Notes under the pieces: model-generated
Told to the model about the DNA's origin: nothing
What the model saw: the letters and a program-made list of their open reading frames with translations, nothing else
Database searches by the model: none
Translations under genes and position numbers: made by a program
Shown here: positions 62,521 to 64,000 of the stretch, in pieces
Numbering within the stretch: position 1 is the stretch's first letter
Layout of the letters: each line of letters starts with the position of its first letter
NCBI GenBank assembly: GCA_903813345.2
Contig: CAIIXF020000007.1
Coordinates: forward strand, 14,120,714 to 14,184,713
Length of the DNA: 64,000 bases
Reading direction: 5' to 3'
Source: Owenia fusiformis
Lineage: Eukaryota; Annelida; Polychaeta; Sabellida; Oweniidae

Positions 62521-62994
62521 AATATAAATATCTCATTATTGGCAAATTGCCAATTTACTATATATTGTAATTCCAACCTCTATGAGACTAAATTCCTACA
62601 GATATTTGTGATATTTTAACCAAAAAGGTATATTTTGGTAGAAAATAATGAATTTTTTAATTTGACCTTGACCTGGGGAATATGACCTTGACCTAAATTT
62701 TCATACATTTTTGAAACACATATATCACATAGATTAATAAAATAAAGAGAAAACTTGAAAATCAGGTGGGGCTTAAAATGGCCTTGTTTACCCAACTCCT
62801 TTGCTAACTAATATATTTTCCATGAGGAATTGCGACCATTTTCAATTTAGTGGCCTACTTGAAATTTCTTTTTTTAATAGAGTTCCCATGCCCGTTTAGG
62901 CATAAGCCTATAAAATCTGAAGTTCTAAACCCGATCCATCACAAAATATTTTATCGCCTAGTTATTTTCACACTCAAAAATTTATGTGTAAACA
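62521..62994. other. Spacer between minisatellite and LINE
   Basis: AT-rich, with a doubled GACCTTGACCT motif near 62665-62695. The 5' boundary of the following LINE is not visible. Confidence 0.4.
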
Positions 62995-64000
62995 ATGGTA
63001 CACAACCAAGATTTCATCAAAGGTTTGGTTGAAGAGCACAAGGACATGACTGCTCAAAATTTATGGGAACTCATAAAATTCAAAATCAAAACAGAGTCCA
63101 TTAGGTACTCAAAGCAAAAAAACGCTGGAAAACACCTAGATATCACCAACAAAATAAGACGGCTACAAGAAATAGAGGCAAACCTAAGAGATAACTACAT
63201 CCATGAAACACAGCTACGAGAAGAAGAACAACAACTCCAAAGAGAGATAGAAGAGATGAATGATGAAAAAGCAAAGGGCGCAATACTTCGAGCAAAAATA
63301 AGATGGGCGGAAGAAGGTGAAAAACAATCTAGTTACTTCCTGAAGTTAGAAAAAAGAAATTTTGCAAAAAAGAACATCACACAACTGAATACAGACGATG
63401 GCAGGGAACTAAATGATCCTGAAGAAATAAGGAAAGAAAGTGCAAGGTTCTATGAAGAACTGTACAGAAGCAGGCTCCCAAACATTAGGCAGCACTCAGA
63501 AACATTCTTCCCTGCTATAAAATCAATCACCAGTCTCACAGAAGAGGAAAAACAGAGCTGCGAGGGCTATATTACCTTAGAAGAAATAACAACACAGATT
63601 AAGTCCCTGAAGACCGGGAAGTCACCAGGCAGCGACGGCTTAACAAGCGAATTTTATAGATGTTTCCAAGAACCAGTTGTGCCAATACTGGTAAAAAGCT
63701 ACAAGGAAGCATTGGATAAAGAAGAATTATCAACCGAACAAAAAAGAAGCATTATAACCCAACTACCTAAAAAAGACCGTGACATTTTACGCCTATTAAA
63801 TTGGCGACCAATATCATTGCTAAACACAGACTACAAAATAATTACAGGATGTCTAGCAGAAAGAATGAAAGCCCATTTAACAAAAATAATTAACGAAGAC
63901 CAAACAGGTTTTATTAAAGGGAGAAATATATCAGAGAATATTAGACTCATAATAGACTGTATGGAACACCTTAAATCAAACAATGAATCTGGCATAATGC
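62995..64000 (+). CDS. L1/Tx1-like non-LTR reverse transcriptase, partial, runs off the window
   Basis: One frame stays open from the ATG at 62995 to the last base (over 335 codons). It begins with a lysine/glutamate-rich connector (WELIKFKIKTESIRYSKQKN), then EGEKQSSYFLKLEKRN, KSLKTGKSPGSDGLTSEFY, LPKKDRD, LNWRPISLLNTDYKI and DQTGFIKGRNISENIRLI: RT blocks 0 to 2 of the L1/Tx1 group. No stop or frameshift is seen. The endonuclease domain should precede the connector, but upstream frames are closed, so the copy is probably 5' truncated. The catalytic FADD/YADD box would lie beyond the edge. Confidence 0.9.
   Translation, partial: MVHNQDFIKGLVEEHKDMTAQNLWELIKFKIKTESIRYSKQKNAGKHLDITNKIRRLQEIEANLRDNYIHETQLREEEQQLQREIEEMNDEKAKGAILRAKIRWAEEGEKQSSYFLKLEKRNFAKKNITQLNTDDGRELNDPEEIRKESARFYEELYRSRLPNIRQHSETFFPAIKSITSLTEEEKQSCEGYITLEEITTQIKSLKTGKSPGSDGLTSEFYRCFQEPVVPILVKSYKEALDKEELSTEQKRSIITQLPKKDRDILRLLNWRPISLLNTDYKIITGCLAERMKAHLTKIINEDQTGFIKGRNISENIRLIIDCMEHLKSNNESGIM

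Overview
The window is AT-rich metazoan nuclear DNA. It has spliced protein genes with introns of 0.1-5 kb, long intergenic stretches, and many retrotransposons and foldback or MITE-like repeats. The gene set (a proteasome beta subunit, a filamin-like calponin-homology protein, an NWD2-type NACHT/WD protein and a family III CoA-transferase), together with a split-direct-repeat tyrosine-recombinase retroelement and several non-LTR elements, suggests a probably marine invertebrate. The phylum cannot be fixed from the sequence alone.

Layout. (1) Positions 1-3.1 kb are repeats. (2) 3.1-16.5 kb, + strand: a complete eight-exon PSMB4 gene (proteasome beta-7), whose predicted protein is 252 residues. 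Its introns hold a LINE copy, a 115-136 bp tandem array and a 3.4 kb element with 15-bp terminal inverted repeats and a 6-bp target duplication. (3) 25.2-17.8 kb, - strand, convergent with PSMB4: a six-exon gene with a CH domain, a filamin repeat carrying an insertion, about 1,000 residues of disordered linker in one 3.8 kb exon, and a second filamin repeat. (4) 25.3-37.6 kb is gene-poor. It contains an Ngaro-like tyrosine-recombinase retroelement (29.46-33.26 kb) with an intact recombinase ORF, a deleted RT region and a nested element bounded by identical 224-bp repeats. A 330-bp palindrome follows directly. (5) 50.8-37.6 kb, - strand: a complete nine-exon NWD2-like gene (about 1,687 residues). 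(6) 58.5-55.7 kb, - strand: the last two exons of a SUGCT-like CoA-transferase whose 5' part lies beyond the window. (7) 62-62.5 kb is a GATATTGG minisatellite, and 63.0-64.0 kb is an L1/Tx1-like RT ORF that runs off the right edge.

The genes do not form a pathway. PSMB4 is a core proteasome subunit, the filamin-like protein should bind actin, NWD2-like is a STAND ATPase with a WD platform, and SUGCT is mitochondrial glutarate metabolism. The exon models rest on consistent splice phases, GT/AG borders and recognisable protein families. The mobile-element calls rest on repeats read by eye. No database search was run.
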